NCBI RefSeq assembly: GCF_902167145.1
Contig: NC_050101.1
Coordinates: 178,184,428 to 178,248,427 of the forward strand
DNA length: 64,000 nt
From: Zea mays
Lineage: Eukaryota; Streptophyta; Magnoliopsida; Poales; Poaceae
Direction of reading: 5' to 3'
In this document: positions 58,754 through 64,000 of the stretch, one piece after another
Position numbering within the stretch: the stretch's first letter is position 1
Layout: each line of letters starts with the position of its first letter
Notes under the pieces: generated by a model
Databases searched by the model: none
What the model saw: the letters and a program-made list of their open reading frames with translations, nothing else
Told to the model about the DNA's origin: nothing
Made by a program: the position numbers and the translations under genes

Positions 58754-58765
58754 GCTCCGATACCA
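58754..58765 (-). other. Primer binding site of A2, one mismatch
   Basis: On the minus strand this reads TGGTATCGGAGC. A1, B2 and B4 have TGGTATCAGAGC, so the eighth base differs (G for A). Confidence 0.88.
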
Positions 58766-58767
58766 AT

Positions 58768-60042
58768 TGAGAGCACCTAGAGGGGGGGGGGTGAATAGGT
58801 GATCCTGTAAAAACTTCAAACTTAAGCCACAAAAACTTGTTAAGTGTTAGCACGATTATTGCCAAGTGGCTAAGGTGAAGTCTCAACAAAACACAGTACC
58901 ACAAGAGAATCAAGCACAGAGTGACACAGTGGTTTTATCCCGTGGTTCGGCCAAGACCAACGCTTGCCTACTCCACGTTGTGGCGTCCCAACGGACGAGG
59001 GTTGCAATCAACCCCTCTCAAGCGGTCCAAAGACCCACTTGAATACCACGGTGTTTTGTTTTCCTTTCACTATCCCGTTTGCAAGGAATCTCCACAAATT
59101 GGAGTCTCTTGCCCTTACAAGTATATGATCACAAATGAAACACAGAGTAAGGGAGGGAAGCAACACACACAAATCCACAGCAAAAGCGCACACACACGGC
59201 CAAGAATCGAGCTCACAAGACTATCTCAGAGTTCTCACTTAGAACAGAGCTCGAATCACTTAGAAACACAAACGAATGCGCAGAGACTTAGTGTGGATGA
59301 TCAAGAATGCTCAAAGGTTGCTTGTGTCCTCCTCCATGCGCCTAGGGGTCCCTTTTATAGCCCCAAGGCAGCTAGGAGCCGTTGAGAGCAAATCCGGAAG
59401 GCCACCCTTGCCTTCTGTCGTCGGGGGCACCGGACAGTCCGGTGCACACCGGACACTGTCCGGTGCCCGATTTGTTTCCTTAAACGGCGAAGACGACCGT
59501 TGCAGACCGTTGGCAGATCTGGCGCTGTTGGCGCACCGGACATGTCCGGTGCACACCGGACAGTCCGGTGCCGTCTTCCGACCGTTGGCTCGGCCACGTG
59601 TCCCGCGCGGATTGCGCGGCCGACCGTTGGCCCTGGCCGACCGTTGGCTCACCGGACAGTCCGGTGCACACCGGACAGTCCGGTGAATTTTAGCCGTACG
59701 CCGCCGGCCAATTTCCCGAGAGCGGTCAGTTCGAGTCGCGCCAGCCTGGCGCACCGGACACTGTCCGGTGCACACCGGACAGTCCGGTGCTCCAGACCGA
59801 GCTGGGTCTTGGCAGCACACAGCCAAGTCCCTTCTCCTTTTCTCTATTCTTCTTCTTTCTGTTTCTAACACTTAGACAAATATATTAGTACTTAAAACCA
59901 ATGTACTAAGGCTTAGAAACATACCTTTACTTCATGATTTTCACCTTGTTCATCCATGTACATAAATTCCCAATTAAGCACATGTGTTGGCACTCAATCA
60001 CCAAAATACATAGAAATGGCCCAAGGGCACATTTCCCTTTCA
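58768..60042 (-). repeat. 5' LTR of A2
   Basis: This 1275 bp LTR has a minus-strand TATA box at 59353-59359. It carries CACCGGACA/GTCCGGTG palindromes between 59427 and 59790. Confidence 0.95.
59353..59359 (-). promoter_or_regulatory. TATA box of the A2 5' LTR
   Basis: TATAAAAGGGACC on the minus strand, as in A1. Confidence 0.75.
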
Positions 60043-60047
60043 ATCCC

Positions 60048-62413
60048 CCCTACACTATCCTCGTACATCTAGACCTACTCCATTACTTTCCGTTCCATTA
60101 GGCAAACCGCCAACCTTTGATGGCGAAGATTATGCTAGGTGGAGTGATTTAATGAAATTTCATCTAACCTCACTCCACAAAAGTATATGGAATGTTGTTG
60201 AGTTTGGAGCACAGGTACCATCCGTAGGGGTTGAAGACTATGATACGGACGAAGTGGCCCAAATCGAGCACTTCAACTCACAAGCTACAACCATACTCCT
60301 CGCCTCTCTAAGCAAGGAGGAATACAACAAGGTGCAAGGGTTGAAGAATGCAAAGGAGATTTGGGACCTACTCAAGACCGCGCACGAGGGTGATGAACTC
60401 ACCAAGATTACAAAGCGGGAAACGATCGAGGGGGAGCTCGGTCGGTTTCGTCTTCGCCAAGGGGAGGAGCCACAAGATATGTACAACCGGCTCAAAACCT
60501 TGGTGAACCAAGTGCGCAACCTCGGGAGCAAGAGATGGGATGACCACGAGGTGGTTAAGGTTATTTTGAGATCACTTATTTTCCTTAACCCTACTCAAGT
60601 TCAATTAATTCGTGGTAATCCTAGATACACACTAATGACTCCCGAGGAAGTAATCGGGAATTTTGTGAGTTTTGAATGTATGATTAAAGGATCAAAGAAG
60701 ATAAACGAGCTTGATGAACCCTCCACGTCCGAAGCACAACCGGTGGCATTTAAGGCGACGGAGGAGAAGAAGGAGGAGTCTACACCGAGTAGACAACCAA
60801 TTGACGCCTCCAAGCTCGACAATGAGGAGATGGCTTTAATCGCCAAAAGCTTTCGCCAAATCCTCAAGCAACGGAGGGGGAAGGACTACAAACCCCGCTC
60901 CAAGAAAGTGTGCTACAAGTGTGGTAAGCCCGGTCATTTTATTGCAAAATGTCCTATATCTAGTGACAGTGACAGGGGCGACGACAAGAAGGGAAAGAGG
61001 AGAGAAAAAAGGAAATACTACAAGAAGAAGGGCGGCGATGCCCATGTTTGCCGGGAGTGGGACTCCAACGAGAGCTCCACCGAGTCCTCCTCCGACGAGG
61101 ACGCCGCCAACATCGCCGTCACCAAGGGACTCATCTTCCCCAACGTCGGCCACAAGTGCCTCATGGCAAAGGACAGCAAAAGGAAGAAGGTTAAATCTAA
61201 ATCCTCCACTAAATATGAATCCTCTAGTGATGATAATGCTAGTGATGAGGAAAATAATTTGTGCACCCTTTTTGCCGACCTAAACATGCAACAAAAAGAA
61301 AAATTAAATGAATTAATTAGTGCCATCCATGAGAAGGATGATCTCTTGGACTCCCAAGAGGACTTCCTAATCAAGGAAAATAAGAAACATGTTAAGGTTA
61401 ATAATGCTTATGCTCTAGAGGTAGAAAAATGTGAAAAATTGTCTAGTGAGCTAAGCACTTGCCATGAGACCATTAACAACCTTAGAAATGAAAATGCTAG
61501 ATTAATTGCTAAGGTTGATTCCCATGTTTGTAATGCTTCAATTCCCAATCTTAGAAATGATAATGATGATTTGCTTGCTAAGATTAAGGAATTGAATGAT
61601 TCTCTTGCTAGCCTTAGAATAGAAAATGAAAAGTTGATTGCTAAGGCTAAGGATTTTGATGTTTGCAATGTTACTATTTCCAACCTTAGAAGTGAGAATG
61701 ATATATTACATGCTAAGGTTGTTGAATTAAAATCTTGCAAACCCTCTACATCTAATGTTGAGCATGTTTCTATTTGTACTAGATGTAGAGATATTGATGT
61801 TAATGCTATTCATGATCACATGGTCTTAATTAAACAACAAAATGATCATATAGCATTATTAGATGCTAAAATTGCCGAGCATAACTTAGAAAATGAAAAT
61901 TTTAAATTTGCTAGAAGTATGCTCTATAATGGGAGACACCCTGGCATCAAGGATGGCATTGGCTTCCAAAGGGGAGACAATGTTAAACTTAATGCCCCTC
62001 CTAAGAACTTGTCTAACTTTGTTAAGGGCAAGGCTCCCATGCCTCAGGATAACGAGGGTTACATTTTGTACCCTGCCGGTTATCCCGAGAGCAAAATTAG
62101 GAGAACTCATTCTAGGAAGTCTCACTCTGGCCCTAACCATGCTTTTATGTATAAGGGTGAGACATCTAGCTCTAGGCAACCAACCCGTGCCAAGTTGCCT
62201 AGAAAGAAAACTCCTATTGCATCAAATGATCATAGCATTTCATTTAAAACTTTTGATGCATCTTATGTTTTGACTAACAAATCCGGCAAAGTAGTTGCCA
62301 AGTTTGTTGGGGGCAAACACAAGGGCTCCAAGACTTGTGTTTGGGTACCCAAAGTTCTTGTTTCTAATGCCAAAGGACCCAAAACCGTTTGGGTACCTAA
62401 AGTCAAGAACTAA
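60048..62413 (+). pseudogene. gag: Gag of B4, main part, separated from its start by A2
   Basis: After the second ATCCC the family B Gag continues. The capsid domain (GEDYARWSD, ETIEGELGRF) is followed by the knuckle CYKCGKPGHFIAKC at 60911-60952, a Ser/Asp-rich stretch (61050-61260), a long coiled coil (61270-61890) and the basic tail to TAA at 62411-62413. The C run at the junction appears one base longer than in B2 (ATCCCCCC against ATTCCCC), which would shift the frame even without A2. From 60152 (MKFHLTS) the frame is open with no stop. It is the best preserved family B capsid and knuckle in the window. Confidence 0.92.
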
Positions 62414-62426
62414 AATTGTTTTGTAG

Positions 62427-64000
62427 GTTTATGCATCCGGGGGCTCAAGTTGGATACTCGACAGCGGGTGCACAAACCACATGACAGGGGAGAAGAAGAT
62501 GTTCTCCTCATATGAGAAAAACCAAGATCCCCAACGAGCTATCACATTCGGGGATGGAAATCAAGGTTTGGTCAAAGGATTGGGTAAAATTGCTATATCA
62601 CCTGACCATACTATTTCCAATGTTTTTCTTGTAGATTCTTTAGATTACAATTTGCTTTCCGTATCCCAATTATGTCAAATGGGCTATAACTGTCTATTTA
62701 CTGATACAAGTGTTACTGTCTTTAGAAGAAGTGATGATTCAATAGCATTTAAGGGAGTGTTAGAGGGTCAGCTATACTTGGTAGATTTCGATAGAGCTGA
62801 ACTTAACACTTGCTTGGTTGCTAAGACTAACATGGGTTGGCTCTGGCATCGCCGACTAGCCCACGTTGGGATGAAGAATCTTCATAAGCTTCTAAAGGGA
62901 GAGCACATTTTAGGACTAACAAATGTTCATTTTGAGAAAGACAGGATTTGTAGCGCATGCCAAGCCGGGAAGCAAGTTGGCACTCATCATCCACACAAGA
63001 ACATCATGACAAGTGACAGGCCACTGGAGCTCCTACACATGGATTTATTCGGCCCGATTGCTTACATAAGCATCGGTGGGAGTAAGTACTGTCTAGTTAT
63101 TGTGGATAATTATTCTCGCTTCACTTGGGTGTTCTTTTTGCAGGAAAAATCCCATACCCAAGAGACCTTAAAGGGATTCTTGAGACGGGCTCAAAATGAG
63201 TTCGGCTTAAGGATCAAGAAAATTAGAAGCGACAATGGGACGGAGTTCAAGAACTCACAAATAGAAGGCTTTCTTGAGGAGGGCATCAAGCATGAGTTCT
63301 CTTCTCCCTACACCCCACAACAAAATGGTGTAGTGAAGAGGAAGAATCGAACTCTATTGGACATGGCAAGAACCATGCTTGATGAATACAAGACACCGGA
63401 TCGGTTTTGGGCCGAGGCGGTCAACACCGCTTGCTACGCCATCAACCGGTTATATCTACATCGAATCCTCAAGAAGACATCCTATGAACTCCTAACCGGT
63501 AAAAAGCTCAATATTTCATATTTTAGAGTTTTTGGTAGCAAATGCTTTATTCTTGTTAAAAGAGGTAGAAAATCTAAATTTGCTCCTAAAACTGTAGAAG
63601 GCTTTTTACTAGGATATGATTCAAACACAAGGGCATATAGAGTCTTTAACAAGTCCTCAGGACTAGTTGAAGTTTCTTGTGACGTTGTGTTTGATGAGAC
63701 TAACGGCTCTCAAGTAGAGCAAGTTGATCTTGATGAGATAGGTGAAGAACAGGCTCCATGCATCGCGCTAAGGAACATGTCCATTGGGGATGTGTGTCCT
63801 AAAGAATCCGAAGAGCCACCAAATGCACAAGATCAACCATCCTCCTCCACGCAAGCATCTCCACCAACGCAAATTGAGGACGAGGCTCAAGTTGATGAAG
63901 GAGAAAATCAAAGAGATGAGCCACCTCAAGATGACGGCAACGATCAAGGGGGAGATGCGAATGATCAAGACAAGGAGGATGAACAACCAAGGCCGCCACA
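62427..64000 (+). CDS. pol: Pol of B4, N-terminal part (protease, integrase, linker), runs off the edge
   Basis: The frame is open from GTT at 62427, directly after an in-frame TAG (62424-62426), to the window end. The protease has LDSGCTNHM. The integrase has [11 protein letters not shown] and CSACQAGK, then HMDLFGP and RSDNGTEF. The third catalytic residue is changed: NGVVKRKN instead of NGVVERKN (AAG for GAG at about 63335). One Glu codon is also missing in [10 protein letters not shown], which shortens the D-35-E spacing by one. The integrase is therefore probably dead although the frame is open. The acidic Pro/Gln-rich linker before the reverse transcriptase fills 63700-64000. Confidence 0.92.

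Larger units (their letters stand above)
51031..60042 (-). mobile_element. Ty1/copia element A2 (Opie/Ji group), complete, nested in B4 gag
   Basis: This 9012 bp element is read on the minus strand and has a perfect duplication ATCCC (51026-51030 and 60043-60047). By eye the LTRs differ at one base (51987 C, 59726 T) and by two bases in a homopolymer. It is therefore the youngest insertion here. Gag is intact; pol has one stop. The structure matches A1. Confidence 0.95.
49342..64000 (+). mobile_element. Ty1/copia element B4 (family B), runs off the right edge, interrupted by A2
   Basis: Visible parts are the 5' LTR, PBS, the gag start (to 51030), the A2 insertion, the rest of gag (60048-62413) and two fifths or more of pol. 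Its own sequence is 49342-51030 and 60048-64000. The 3' end is outside the window. Confidence 0.93.

Noticed and set aside
50702..62413. Treating B4 gag as one gene with a 9 kb intron
   Set aside because: The intervening DNA is a complete LTR element with its own ATCCC target duplication, so this is an insertion and not an intron.

Overview
This window looks like an intergenic block of a maize (Zea) chromosome. It consists almost entirely of transposable elements nested in one another. I see no intact host gene, tRNA, rRNA or CRISPR array. The maize call rests on two Opie/Ji(Prem-2)-type Ty1/copia families with 1.25-1.32 kb LTRs, on a Huck-type Ty3/gypsy element, and on a long-LTR Tekay/Prem1-like fragment. 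Family names come from memory of the families, not from a search. I call the two copia families A and B. Family A LTRs end in ..AGGTGCTCTCA and its Gag starts MDPKGKGIV. Family B LTRs end in ..AGGCGACTTTCA and its Gag starts MSGDH.

Left part, 1-21141. Element B1 (+) enters from the left edge with the end of gag and an intact pol, and ends with its 3' LTR at 14828. A complete family A element, A1 (3991-12935, target duplication ACTCC), sits in the B1 3' region. B1 in turn ends inside B2 (-, 14829-21141), a decayed family B element with many stops and frameshifts.

Middle, 21142-49341. The B2 5' LTR is cut by a Tekay-like long LTR (21142-27193), which carries a 2.7 kb CACTA transposon (22468-25163, duplication GAC) holding a two-exon piece of a plant gene. 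B3 (-, 27194-32940) cuts the long LTR. B3 gag is cut by a Huck-like element (5' LTR 32941-34405, decayed gag-pol to about 40.84 kb). The Huck 3' region holds a 7.3 kb pol-less LTR element, here TRG (41975-49298, duplication GACGG). TRG has a sense gag and an antisense gene with its own TATA box and intron-like gaps.

Right part, 49342-64000. B4 (+) cuts the Huck tail and runs off the right edge. Its gag is split by a very young family A element, A2 (-, 51031-60042, duplication ATCCC).

The inferred nesting is B2 > Tekay-like > B3 > Huck > B4 > A2, six levels. LTR pairs compared by eye differ by about 1 substitution (A2), 2 (TRG) and 5 (A1), so all the innermost insertions are recent. A1 has an intact pol but a stop in gag. 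A2 has an intact gag but a stop in pol. The most unusual object is TRG: it has moved recently yet has no reverse transcriptase or integrase, and it carries an antisense, apparently spliced gene.
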